In this document: positions 31,549 through 43,231 of the stretch, piece after piece
Layout: each line of letters starts with the position of its first letter
Numbering within the stretch: position 1 is the stretch's first letter
Source: Wyeomyia smithii
Lineage: Eukaryota > Arthropoda > Insecta > Diptera > Culicidae
Reading direction: 5' to 3'
Assembly (NCBI RefSeq): GCF_029784165.1
Contig: NC_073696.1
Location: 106,166,665 to 106,230,664 of the forward strand
Length of the DNA: 64,000 bases
Position numbers and translations under genes: made by a program
The notes under the pieces: model-generated
Told to the model about the DNA's origin: nothing
Databases searched by the model: none
The model's input: only the letters and a program-made list of their open reading frames with translations

Positions 31549-32250
31549 CGGACGCGGCTGAGTTACTCGTTCGCTGCTCGTTTAAATCTTCCACCGTGCA
31601 CTAACATTATACTTCACAAGTTCTCCTTTTCACGTGTTTTTTTTCTCTTCACAGCTAAAAAAAACCTCCTCCTTTGATGATGTGCACTCAAATTAAACCG
31701 CTCGATCTTTACCTCCTTATTATGCAAATACTGCCACAAAACTCAAATAACTCAAATTCACGCCTTCCTTAGTGCAATTGGCTAATCTTCTTCTATCACA
31801 GTCAACTAGAGCTTGCGTATCACTTCCAGCGCGCATGCTTAAATTGCTTATTCAAACTCAAGCCACCGACACGTATCACTTATCACTTATCACTTATCTC
31901 ATCGGATTTAGATGCCATGTTCACGTGCCAACCAGACGACTGTTTATTTTAGTTATTGACCGCTCGATTCGCCCGCTGAACTTGTTCGGTAATCAACTGC
32001 AATCACAGGCAGCACCAGTAGCCGCGGTTGCGTTCGTTCGATTAGATTTGTGGTATAGGCTTGCTGCGCTGGTGCGAGCTGAAACGAAAATGAAACAACA
32101 AAATGAGTCAGTAAGTTGTGCACCAAGAAGATTTTGTTTAAATCTCGAACAGAAGCAGGAGTTGGAACAATGTCGGCAATAGAGATGCTCCATTGGATAG
32201 ATATACCGGGTTGACTGCTGGATAACGAGTAAAACAAGTTTAAAACGATC
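31549..32250 (-). promoter_or_regulatory. 5' UTR and putative promoter region of the host gene
   Basis: Single-copy-looking sequence upstream of the start codon. It contains a CACGTG E-box (31632-31637) and a run of GATA words (see 31873-31899). The transcription start cannot be placed; no clear TATA and initiator pair is seen on the minus strand. Confidence 0.4.
31873..31899 (-). promoter_or_regulatory. Triple GATA-site repeat
   Basis: On the minus strand GATAAGTGATAAGTGATAAG followed by TGATAC: three perfect GATAAGT units with an 8-base period, about 325 bases upstream of the start codon. GATAAG is the core site of insect GATA factors. Binding is inferred. Confidence 0.4.
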
Positions 32251-34307
32251 CACGCTTACGGCATTTGCTGAGGCGGTTTCTTTTCGCTTATTTCCACATT
32301 TATTTACGCATCTGTTGATAACTGTTCAGCATTCCAGCGGACAAGTTAATCACGGTTGAAACTGAAAGTTGGTAATTGGAATAAATTCGTTTATTATTGT
32401 TGGTATAAAGTTGCCCCCAAGCACACAAAACGGAAAGTTATTGGACATGGTGTAGCCGCTAATTTGAACATTGGAAAGAAAATGTCTACTGCAAGTAGAC
32501 AGGTCACTTCTGAAAATTCCAACCCGGATTTTATATCGAAAGTCTTTTAAAGATCTTTTACAAATCAGCGAACTAACGCGTATGAAGAAACAAATCATTT
32601 GATTCGCACAATTGCACAATAAAGGTTTTCGATCGAAAATACCGTACCTTTATATTTTTCATTAAATTTCGTTGTTCGTTGTTTCCTTTACTTTGGCAGT
32701 ATACCAAAAAGAACAAAGTTACCGAACATTGTTGGTGAATTATATTATGCAATGCTGCTAGAAGGTAGTGTATTAATCTGAACTTTCGTAAAACGTAAAA
32801 AAAAATCAACATAGATAGTAAATTTATGTAATACTCAAAAAAAATATCGATTTTAGAATTCAATGTACTTGAACATTTAGAAAAATAGGTTGTAGGTTCG
32901 ACGAAAAACCTCTGTCATACTGCTAGATAAATGCTATTTAGCAATTAATTTAAATTTAGCAATCAAAACTTCTCTGTATTCTGTTATATAGTTTTTTCTA
33001 GCATAAGAATTTTAGACAGCACTGTGAAGTTTATTGTTCTTCAGATCATATGGTGAGATACGGTTTAGTACCTTTATTAACGGTTTCAAACAATTTAGCG
33101 TCAGCGATGGAAACGAAACGATAATGACCCGATTGTCGTTTTGTCCCAAACTGTACAGATTGCGATGTGTTCAAGTAATGAATAAACTTGAATCCTCTCA
33201 GTATGTAACAAAATGTTGATGCATTGCTCACTCGGAAATAATAAATACATAACTAGACTATATACAGCTCTTAGAAGAGAATGATCCGCGCAACTCGTTG
33301 TGTTTTTTTCTCCGTACGTGGCTCGTCGCACGAGGAAAAACGATAGCAAAAGAGAATAATAAACTTGACTTGTCCCCTTCGCATCACAGTGACGCAGTAG
33401 CAATGATGTGGTACGGTGACGGCGGGAGGGAGAGTTATTTTAGGCTATCGGACTACTTTGGCAACGATTGTTTTCAGCAGGTTTGCTACACCAATTAATG
33501 AAAAACTGCTGGAGTAGTGTGAAACATGATATTATATAATATTTTTTTGTTTTATTCATTTAAAAAAAAGGCTGCTTAAGCAGGTAATACAGAAATTAAT
33601 AGGTACCAAACTTTGCTATTATTCAATTAACCGAATTATCCTACGTTAAGCTTGCGGTTATGCCGAAGAATTTATCTACCTCTCGTTTTGGTTATGGTTT
33701 GAGGAACATTTTCCTCATATTAATTTCAGAGGTAGTGCTAAGAGGAGAGAGAGAGAAGGTGGCTACCTGATATAAATAAATTTAAAAAACGCAAGCTTGG
33801 CATAGTTTGCGTGATTGATAGTAGACACTCAAATGCTTGAACCTATCTCTTAAAACTAAATTCTTTTTAGTCGTATTGAACTAAGATTTTTAGTAAACAT
33901 AACAATAATTCTTTTCAAGCAACAATAAGTTTCAGGGTACCTACGTGTAATATTTTATTTTTTTATCGTTTCCTTTCGGATTGACTTTTTACAAAGAATC
34001 ACTGCGTTACTTATTGTTACGTAGGAGGGAGGGAGGGGGGGGGGTAGTAGAGACAGTTACGTAACTATCATGTTTGCTCGAAATTGAAAATTTCGGAGAG
34101 GAGTCAGACTGATTAGTGGTAAGTAGTTTTAGGGGGGGGAAGTCATGTCGAACGCTACTTATCGTTACATAGGAGGGGGGGGTCTGAAATCTAGATTTTC
34201 AGCGTTACGTAATTTGTAATATAACACGTCGATGTTGCACCATCATGTTTCATATCAGAGCAATTCCATCACAAAACCGGGCAATCAATTTAGTCGACCA
34301 TTGCAAA
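32251..34307. other. Region without a recognised gene or element
   Basis: About 2 kb of AT-rich DNA upstream of the host gene. A poly-G run lies near 34030-34045, and TTACGTAGGAGG-type words recur near 34017 and 34164. No domain-bearing frame. Confidence 0.35.
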
Positions 34308-34309
34308 TA

Positions 34310-35389
34310 CAGTGATTATATCACCCCCTTGATGATGTTTGGAGTGATAAAATAGGGAAAGTGATAAAATCGGGAATTTTTTTTTATTATTATTTTGTTA
34401 TAAAAGATGGTAAACCAATAATTTAACACGTAAAATCAGCGATTTTGATTACTACAAGAAATCGAATCATATGAAAAAGCAGTTCTATCCGTCTGTCTGC
34501 TTCTCTGATCCTTATAGACGTGGGAACTACTGTACTAATCGGCGTGAAAATTATTATGTAGGGGTTTTTGAGGCCGGAAAAGGTTATTAGAGTAGCTCGA
34601 GACCCCTTCCTCTTCTTAAAGGGAGGGCTTCCATACAAATATAACACAAACTTCTACGTAACTTAAAAACTAATCAAGCAAATGGAACCAAATTTGACAT
34701 GGTGAGGTTATCAGGAGTAAGAAATATGTCAATGGTCACTTGACACCCCTCCCTCCTCTGAAAGAGGGAGGGCTCTCATAGAAGTAAAACATAAATTTCA
34801 CTACTAGTTCGTAGGATAGGTACTAGTGTTTGCATAAAGCTGTGAAGTTGTTCTCTTAGTGTCATCCATATCTCAAGCAGCTCAAAAAATCAGTTTCAGC
34901 TATTTTCTAAGGTTACGGAAGAGGGATCAGAAATGACCCAAAATGTGTTTATGTGGTTTACTGATAGCCCTTTCACAAAATATCTCTTCAATACATTTCA
35001 AAACACATGAAAATTGAGACTTTTTGTACTTTTTCTTCATTCACCCAGAAGCAGAAGCAAATCGATGACGTACGTAACGTATCTAACAGTCACAATCCCT
35101 GGCTTTTTGGACCGATAGGCCTGAGCAAAACTAGAGAGGGAAAAAAATCGATGAAGTAGTTGAAACAACACCAATGATTTTAAAAATAAAAATTAATCGA
35201 GGATACTGTCTACAGACATTAAAAGACGAAAGTTTGTATCTTAATTGACAGTGGAACTGGCACTTGTAAATAATTGCGAGATTCGGAGATGGTGGACATA
35301 CAATGTTATATGATGATAAAATTGGGCGAAAAAGGTGATAAAATCGGGGGCAGATAAAATCGTGTACTGATATAATCGGGTGATTACTG
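34310..35389. mobile_element. Pogo/Tigger-like non-autonomous element
   Basis: Ends CAGTGATTATATCAC and the inverted near-copy CAGTAATCACCCGATTATATC, flanked by TA (34308-34309, 35390-35391). CAGT ends with a TA duplication suit the pogo/Tigger branch of Tc1/mariner. GTGATAAAATCGGG repeats lie inside both ends. The middle (34500-34830) carries two units of the 140-bp repeat family seen at 40180-41166, in opposite orientation. Confidence 0.65.
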
Positions 35390-35538
35390 TATTTTCATAG
35401 CCAAAAAAAAATCGGTTTTCGATGGTTTTTGATGCCAAATGACTTAGAAACGCATGAAACGTCTAGAATTGGTGTCATTTGAAAAAAAAATTGCAAAAAT
35501 CGACTCTCTGGGACTTAATCGTTTTTTCAATTGTGGTA

Positions 35539-37490
35539 GGCGGAGTTTAAAACATTTAGAATTTATTTAATGAAATTGATTGCTAGTCTCTTGAAATAGC
35601 CTGTATAATGATATATACTATAAGTAGCATCGAATACATCATAATTCATAATATTGTGAAAAATGAGTATAAAATAAAAAAGCACTTCGGTTCGTTTGAT
35701 TGGTGTGACGTCTTCGACAAAGTTGTAGATAATAATTCTGTCTTTCCAAAAAAATACATTTAAAAAAATCATTTATTGAAAAATAAAATAAGAAGAAAAA
35801 TTAAAAAACAATTATGTATTCAAATGAGCTCATTTTTTAAAAATCTGATTTTTTAATAAAACCTACAAAAGATTGCCAAACAATGAAACCAGTCCGACCA
35901 TTCAGAAGTTAAGAAAAAAAAAGTTATCGTTTTTTGAAAAAAAAAATTTTTTTTTTTTTTTGAAAAAACAAATTGTTTGAATCGTTTTTTCAAAAGGAAT
36001 ATTTTTCTTTTGAAAGGACAAAATATTATCTACAACTTTGCCGAAGACACTATGTCAATCAAACAAATCGTTTCGACTGTAGACATATTTTTAATTTCCA
36101 ATAGAGCACTGTATGAGGAATTAAGAATATTTTTACGGTCAAAAAGGTTTATTTGATTGTCATAGTGTACCTGGCAAAGTTGTAAATAATAACTTTGTAC
36201 TTCCAAAAAAGATGTACCCCGTGAAAAAAAAAAAGCTTTTTTTCTGATTCCTCCATGACCGGTTTCGTTGTTCAGGTAATCTTTCGAAGTTTTTATAAAA
36301 AAAATCGATTTTTTTCAAATGGGCTGTTTTGGATGATTAATTTTTAATTTTCTTTTAATTTGTTTTTAAAAAATCAATAATATGTTTTTACAGTCTATAT
36401 TTTTTTGGAAGACAAAACTATAAGTTACAACTTTGCCGAAGTATAAAGTATTGGTAATCATCAATACCATCATAATAGCATTTTTCAATAGCTTTTCAAT
36501 ATGAGTTGTGTTTCAAAAAATTGAACCTATAGCACAAAAGGGCATTTTTTGCCTATGAAAACGACTATGCAAAGTTTCAGCCAATGGGCACGTTCACGTT
36601 CTGATGATGTAAACTTGACAGAAAATGTATGGTTGAACTGTCAAAACGACGCAAACTCAGAAACAACGAGTCAACTGTGTTGCTTATTGATTGAGATCCC
36701 TATCCCTGGCGAAGGACATTATTGTGGTAAGGGGCTGTCCACATACCACGTGGACAGCTTGGGGGGGGGGGGGGGTTGTGTGATGTCCACGGTCCTTACA
36801 AAAATTTTATAATTCATATGGGCATTTGTCCACGGGGGGAGGGGGGGGGGTCAAAGTCGTTAAAAATCTGTCCACGTGGTATGTGGACGGCCCCTAAATA
36901 AAACGAATAAATTGTCTGGTACAGCATTCGCATAAACAAGTACAAGTGTCCTAGAGAGTATATTTTTCAAACAAAATCAAAAAAACATATTCCATCAGTA
37001 TCCACCGTTTCATGTACTTTCAAGACACTTGGAATAGAAAACATTATTCAAATTCCATGCACCTCCCGTGTGTGATTTTGTAAATGACATGGAAGCATTC
37101 AACATTTTTCGCGAGACACAATCTTAATTTTGGTTGAGTTATATTTTTTTGCACAGAGTAGTTTTTTGAAACATTTTGTAAATTTGTTTTGAAATATCTT
37201 GCCATTTTACATGGTATTTTTTCCAATTCAACATTGCCACCCTAACGACAATGATGTAGCAAATATTATATTTTCAGGAATTTTCTATTGGTATTGAGTG
37301 AAAAGTGATTTTTTTCTTTTTATACTCATTTTTACACAATATTATAAACCACTCTATGTCAAATAAATGAACCACCCTAATGAAACATAATGTTTTCGAT
37401 GCTAGTTATAGTGTCTATCATTATAGAGGTTATTTCGAAAGACTGGCGATCAATTTCATTAAATAATTTCTTAATATTTTGAACTCCGCC
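35539..37490. mobile_element. DNA element with >100-bp terminal inverted repeats
   Basis: GGCGGAGTTTAAAACATTTA at the left matches GGCGGAGTTCAAAATATTAA in inverted orientation at the right. Similarity continues for about 115 bases through GATTGCTAGTCT, ATAATGATA and AGCATCGAA blocks. No target duplication was found, so the outer edges may lie slightly further out. Inside are several ACAACTTTG.CGAAGACA words (36040, 36165, 36430) and a Harbinger-like MITE at 36731. Confidence 0.6.
36731..36894. mobile_element. PIF/Harbinger-like MITE
   Basis: Inverted ends GGGGCTGTCCACATACCACG (near-perfect to the other end) and a 3-bp duplication TAA (36728-36730, 36895-36897), which fits the TWA target of Harbinger. 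Two long G runs (near 36762 and 36835) sit inside the 164-bp element. Confidence 0.75.
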
Positions 37491-38123
37491 TTCCGCATCT
37501 GAAACCGCCATTCTCTACTGCGAAAACTTGCCGAGCTTTTTGCGGATATGTTAAACTTTTCTACCTTTTTGTCCATCCTGACACACGTTTTATACAAGCA
37601 AGATCTCTAAACCAACTGGGAACTTGAGCCTGCCACCAAAACAATCTTATTATGGGAGTAGGAGACAACACACTTTTTTTTCACTCTCTTTTTGACAAAA
37701 ATCTCAATCATTGGCTGAATGATCATGAATGATCTTTGTTCATCATATGTACATATTGCGACTAACCCATATACTCAGCTGTGCACATTTAGATACAGAT
37801 GTTGTTGTTAGCAGTCACGACAAGGGCGAATAGTGCGAAGGAAGAGAAAGAGAGTACGCCAGCAGGGATACTATATACATGGTGCTCCTTTGCAATCCTC
37901 ATAACTCGTCTTACACATATATCTGCTTGCAAATGTGAGAAGAGTAAATGTATATCGCACACTGACAGAGATGTTAATGCATCACAAAGGAGATTTATAT
38001 GTATTCAAAAATCGCTAGAAACGATTTTCTTCCATCGCTGTTTAGCGGAAGTATTATTGTTTGAAATGTTCGACTACTTCAATACTACATGTTTTCACTG
38101 GCAAAAGTCTTCTGAATTATAGA
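37491..38123. other. Stretch without a recognised element
   Basis: Includes a 107-codon plus-strand frame (37799-38122) with no domain. Nothing else seen. Confidence 0.35.
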
Positions 38124-38805
38124 TGCTTATTACGGGAGTCACTTCACGGTGAAAAATATTTCACTCTCACGTTCACTTCACTTCTTTAGACCTATTCCCG
38201 ATTCCACCTCAAGTGAGGTGACAACAATCTCACTCCGTGGAGTGAGATTGACAGTGAAGTGAAATTGAGGGTAGGACAAGTGAAATGAGATTGTTTCCCA
38301 GCTCAAAAATCTCTAAGTCCCAGAAAGTCGTTTTTTTCTTTTTTTTTTTTTCTAGATAACACCCGATCTTGACGTGTTCTGCATTTCTAAGACATTCGGC
38401 AGCAAAAAAAATGTTTTTTTCGGTATCGAAAATTACCTTAACTAGTTTGCATTTTTTTTTCATCGGGCAAAAATATGAACATTTTACCGCTTTAAAGCAC
38501 GGATCAAATTCTGATTCGTTTCGTTACTGAAGAATAAATCCAATATTTACCATTAGATCACAAATCAATCAATTTTAAGCTTATGGCATCTTCGTGGACT
38601 TATTTTACCGTTCAAAATGGTCGTGGAATAATTCCACGCGAAAAGTCGCTTTTTCCGTTCTCACTTCACTGATATGACACTCATAATAACCCAGATTCCG
38701 CGACAGACGTCACTTCGCGACGTTTTTCTCACTTACGTGAGTCCCGTAACAGGATTTTGTTTACTTCACTCTGATTTCACCGTGAAGTGACTCCCGTAAT
38801 AAGCA
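38124..38805. mobile_element. 682-bp element with perfect ~30-bp inverted ends
   Basis: TGCTTATTACGGGAGTCACT plus TCACGGTGAAA at the left is repeated in perfect inverted form at the right. Inside, GTGAAGTGA / TCACTTCAC words are very frequent and ACTTACGTGAGTCCCGTAA echoes the end. No target duplication could be settled. Superfamily unassigned. Confidence 0.65.
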
Positions 38806-39719
38806 CCATAACCAATCTTCATCAATTTTCACTTCCAATGAACGCAGTACCATTTCAGATAGGTACAGTAGATTTTCATCTTTGTAATGAGCTGTCATCA
38901 ATACTCTTACAGTCAATATCAATACAATCATACTCTGATGAAATATTTCACGCGCATCTTTCTCAGTCACGCAACAACATTTTCTGAAAATCTAACCAAA
39001 AGATCTTCAAAGTTTCTTCGGTAAAGCGAAAATGAGAATCCAACAGCAAGCGTTATCAAAATGAAACATCGAAATTGATTCGGATTCCGGAAATGGTTTC
39101 TTTCGGGGTAGTATTTTTCAATCCATTCACTAGTCGTGAAATGAAAATGTCCAGTACACAGAACGAATTTACATAAATACAGTTAAAACAACAAGACTAT
39201 TACTCTGAGTTTTGTTTTGTTTTCAAACATTTTTAAACGGTGACAATCAAACGACCACGTTTTCTGGCTTGACTTGACTTTCTTTTTTCATGAAAAATGA
39301 AAAACCCTAGAAAGAGAATAAACATTGCATAATAGTAAAACATCTCTTTGCCATAGTAACATTCCAAGTATAAATAACAGTTCTTTGAAGGTATGCTATT
39401 CAAGTCGATGCATTATTGTTAGTAAGCGTTATTAACTTTTTCCAACTATTGTATGGGATTTGAAATTATTTTGCATTTCACACTAAACTTCCAGGACATA
39501 CTCTCCTGGAAATTTATAGAAATGACTAGCTGTCAAACACTTGAAATTGATTTCACCTAAATCCAAAGATTTAACTTCCGATTTGTTTGAAGTCTGCAAA
39601 TTCATAATGAATCGGACATTGGATACGTTCAAACTCAAAAGAAATATCGTCTGAAATGATTGGTTTTATCGAAATGAGAACATTCTTGCCTTTCAGCTTT
39701 TGTACATAACCTTGATTCT
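38806..39719. other. Stretch without a recognised gene
   Basis: AT-rich; no domain or repeat recognised. Confidence 0.35.
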
Positions 39720-40180
39720 AAAACGACCCATATTGTACAAAGGAAGTCGTCAACTTGAATTTCAAAATGGAGTGTGGAATCAATTTCTAGCCTCACCGTT
39801 CTAGGTTTCAAAATGGAGTCTGAGATGGATTTTTATTATCTGTGCATCATCATGATTACAGAAATACCATATTTGGTCACTTCCGGCTGTTTTCCAGAAA
39901 CCGGAAGTCGTCAATTAGAATTTCAATGTGAAGTGAATTTCTGGCCTCTGAGCTGGTTCCGGATGTACCCTATTGGTATTCGGCCATTTTTAGCTGTTTT
40001 CCAGAAACCAGAAATCGCTATCTTGGATTTCAAAAAAACATGTGGAGTTCTTTTGTGGCCTCTAAACATCATTCTGGTTCCGAAGATACCCAATCATCAT
40101 GATTACGGAAATACCCATATTTGCTGGTATTTGGTCACGTTCGGTTGTTTTCCAGCCCCCCTTCCTTCTTCCAAAGTAGA
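39720..40180. repeat. Degenerate repeats with CCGGAAGTCG words
   Basis: GAAACCGGAAGTCGTCAATT-type units recur with spacing of about 130 bases and lead directly into the 140-bp array. A 141-codon open frame (39774-40199) crosses it, but its residues simply repeat with the DNA, so I do not regard it as a gene. Confidence 0.5.
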
Positions 40181-41166
40181 GAGGTGTGTCAAACTATGAG
40201 AGAAACATTTTCCACCTCCAAAACCTTCACATGCCAAATTTGGTTCCATTTGTTCGATTAGTTCTCGAATTGTGCATAAATTTGTGTTATGTATGGTACC
40301 CCTCCCTTACTGAAGAAGGAGAAGTGTCGAACCATCATGAAACTATTTGTTGCCCCCAAAAGTCTTCTCCAGCCAAGTTTGGTTCCATTTGCTTGGTTAA
40401 TTCTTGAATTGTGCAGAAATGTTTGTTTTATTAGTATGGGATCGCTCCCTTTCAGAAGAGTGAGGGGCGTCGAATCACCATAGATATATTTTTTGCCCCT
40501 AAAAATTTTCACATGCAAATTTTGGTTCCATTTGCTTGATTAGTTCTGGAGTCATGCAAAAATTTGTGTTTCATTTGTATGGAAACCCCCTTTTCCAGCG
40601 AGGGTGTCAAACCACCATAGAAACATTTCTTACCCTTAAAAACCTCCTGATGCAAAATTAGGTTCCGTTTCCTTAAATAGTTTGAATTATGCAGAGATTT
40701 GTGTTTCATTTGTATGGAAGCCCTCCCCTTCGAGGAAAGGGAGGGGTGTCGATCTACCACAGGAATATTTCTTGCTCTAGTGAACGCCAAATTTGGTTTT
40801 ATTTGCCTGATTAAATCTCGAATTATTCAGATATTTATATTTCGTTTGTATGGGAGCCCTCCCTTCCAGACCAGGGAGGATGGAGGAGTTCTTCGGTAGC
40901 AGAAATATGTCTTGCTTCTCATCACATTAACGTGCCAAATTTGGCTTCATTTACTCGATTAGTTCTCGAGTTATACAAAAATTTGCTATTATTTCAACAT
41001 TTGCATGGGAGCGCCTTTTTCCAAAGGAAGGAGGGGTCTCAAACTATCATAAGAACCTTCCCCGGCCCCAAAAACTCCTATATACAAATTTTTATGTCGA
41101 GCGGTTTAGTAGTTTCCAAGTATATATCAGACAGACAGACATAACTCCCTTTTTATATGTACAGAT
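40180..41166 (+). repeat. Tandem array of ~140-bp units
   Basis: At least six units, each with a TGCCAAATTTGGTTCCATTT word (near 40232, 40372, 40515, 40652, 40786, 40936), TTAGTTCTCGAATT, TTTGTATGG and a CCCTCCCTT...GGGAGGGG segment. The array ends in CAGACAGACATAACTCCCTT plus TTTATATG at 41130-41160. The same unit occurs inverted inside 34500-34830. The fixed 3' end suggests the tail of a retroelement or other mobile element. Confidence 0.7.
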
Positions 41167-41600
41167 ATTGAAAAATGTTTCCTCTATGAAAAAACACAAA
41201 CGTTTTGTGGTTTAAGCAAAATATGCTGTTTTCAATAATTTTGTCGGTAGCCTAATCGCACTTTTTGTACTTCAATAGCTAGCACTACTGTGTAAAACAA
41301 CTTGTGTTTCTTACAGTACCAAAAGTTTCATGCTATGACAATGACTGTGAATAAACTCATCCAATAGATATGTAGCATTTTTATATTTTGTGAATGGCTA
41401 GTGTTTTTAGGCTGGAGATTCACACGCTAATTAGAAAACTGAATATAAAACAATATAAAAACTGAAATCCCTAAAATTGTATAAATAAGCCTTCTTCTTA
41501 GCTTTTAGTTAGCTCAATTTTATTTGTTTCGATACTCTGTGGCTTATTTTATTTGTAATACAATAATCCAAAGAAAAAACAAATAATGAACAAATTAAAG
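41167..41600. other. Stretch without a recognised element
   Basis: AT-rich, nothing recognised. Confidence 0.35.
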
Positions 41601-41725
41601 GGTGTTACGGTCAAAAATTGGTCAACTTCAATATGTCGTATTATTTTTATGGTGTTTCAAAAACCTTAACACCCCTCATCTTATATCTTATGTTTCATTT
41701 TGACATTTGCACTGCAATTGTGAAA

Positions 41726-43100
41726 ATGGCTTCGAAGCAAGAGAGGCAACGTATTCAAATTTTGCTCTCGCATCGCTAAAATTCGAACCACTCGCACGCC
41801 AAGTTGGTAAAATTGTGGTCAAATCAACCGTCGCCAACGTAATAAAAGTGTTTGGAAAACGTTTGTCGACTGAAAGGAAGACAGGATCCGCGAGGCAATC
41901 GAAATGCGAAGGCCGCAAAAACGACGAAAAGCAGTTTCAAGCGAAATCTGTCCTTTCCGTTCGAGATGTCGCGAGTGTCTTCTACAACTGTGACGGACTG
42001 TCGACTTAGAAAAAGGTGGTGACTCCAAATCATGACGATAAGCAAAACAAGTTCGCGACAACGATCGCGAAAGCTTTACGTGAAGATGCCTACAAAGTTT
42101 GATTCCATGGTACAGAAGGATAAACCGTACGTCAATGCAGACTTTAACACATGCGTACCCCTCCAGAGCCGGAAAAATGGAAATTCTTCTACCTGCCATT
42201 CCGCAAGATCTAAACCGAATTTGATAGAACATTTTTCAAAAGAGAACAAATTTATCATAGTTTTTGGGACAGTAGGGGACATTTCGAAATTTTCCGTTGT
42301 TCCGGGTTTATCGAGAGGAACCATGGGTAAGTACCATTTCAGAGACACAAGCTAAATTGAAAATGGTAGCGAAAACTTGCTTGCGACATATCAAACTTCA
42401 AGTTTTTGTAAAACAACACTGTTGGCAATCGGTATTTGGCCACTTGGACTACTAATGCCCGATCCTGTCCGAGTCATTTGATTCGCCGCAAGTTAGGTTT
42501 CGAAACCATTCCCAGAACCGATTCCCGGAACTCGCTCAGTAGTGGCCGAAACACGTCCAAGTGGCCAAATACCGATCGCCAACAGTGTTGTTTTGCAAAA
42601 ACTTAAAATTTGATTTGTCGCGGCTCTGAAGGGGTCAGGTATGCAAGTGTTAAACGGCTTCCTGAACAGGAATATTATACGGCAACTGGAAAAGAAAAAG
42701 TGGCAAAGATTTACGAACACATTAAGCTGTCGAAGTTTGCAAAGAAATATCTCATGCGGCAGGTCATCTATTCCAATGGTTTGAAGAAAACGTTTGTTGC
42801 CTTTCCTCATGCAACATATTTTTTCCGTTCTGTTTTGGCCATGTTTAGCATCTTGTCATTGCGGAAAAAAGGCCGTGAAGTGGTATGCCGCGAGCAACGT
42901 ACAGAGGATGACAAAGGACATGCACCCTCCCAACATACCAAAACTCCGCTTTATATAAACATGCCCAGTATGTTTCGTCAAGCGGAACCTTAAGAAGATA
43001 CGACACTAAGTTCAACGAGATGCAGTGCATGGCTACCTGGCGTTCTGCGGCGAACAAAGTGACCAAGAAGGCTGTAGAGAACTTGTTGGAAGGAGTCTAG
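41726..43100 (+). pseudogene. Tc1/mariner transposase, inactivated
   Basis: Starts MASKQERQRIQILLSHR, then a stop. Later frames give SVRDVAS (helix-turn-helix region), RSRKLYVKMPTKFDSMVQKD, YVNADF (first catalytic Asp block, DDETYVKADF in relatives) and LSKFAKKYLMRQVIYSNGLK. HPPNIPKLRFI corresponds to NPPNCPELRPIEKYWA, and a C-terminal SAANKVTKKAVENLLEGV ends at TAG 43098. The third catalytic block has lost its PIE glutamate. Several stops, frameshifts and an insertion rule out function. Confidence 0.7.
42383..42621. mobile_element. MITE with ~70-bp inverted repeats inside the Tc1-like remnant
   Basis: GCGACATATCAAACTTCAAG at the left pairs with a diverged inverted copy at the right. The pairing becomes nearly perfect through ACAACACTGTTGGC, ATCGGTATTTGGCCACTTGG. 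Total about 239 bp. No confident target duplication. Confidence 0.65.
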
Positions 43101-43231
43101 AGAAAGGACCGGCAAATCGTATTCGCTAAATATTTTTCCTTTATTCTATACAAATTGAACTAAACATAAAAACATGATTTGATTGTTCAATATAGAATAC
43201 ATTTTTGTTTGACCAATTTTTGACCATAACA

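Larger units (their letters stand above)
41601..43231 (+). mobile_element. Tc1/mariner-type transposon, decayed
   Basis: GGTGTTACGGTCAAAAATTG followed by GTCAA at the left is matched by an inverted GTTATGGTCAAAAATTGGTC at the right. A broken transposase gene lies between. The target duplication is not clear; a second CACCCTG end-like word near 43307 may mark the true right edge. A long-inverted-repeat MITE interrupts it at 42383-42621. Confidence 0.65.

Noticed and set aside
31772..32182. 136-codon plus-strand open frame upstream of the host gene
   Set aside because: Lies in the probable 5' UTR/promoter of the minus-strand gene, includes the GATA repeat, and has no recognisable pattern.
39774..40199. 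141-codon frame in the CCGGAAGTCG repeat zone
   Set aside because: Its residues repeat with the DNA repeat; no independent support for a gene.
42405..42599. 8-bp target duplication TTTGYAAA around a 179-bp MITE
   Set aside because: The inverted repeat continues outward past these bases to GCGACA/TGTCGC, so they are part of the arms, not a duplication.
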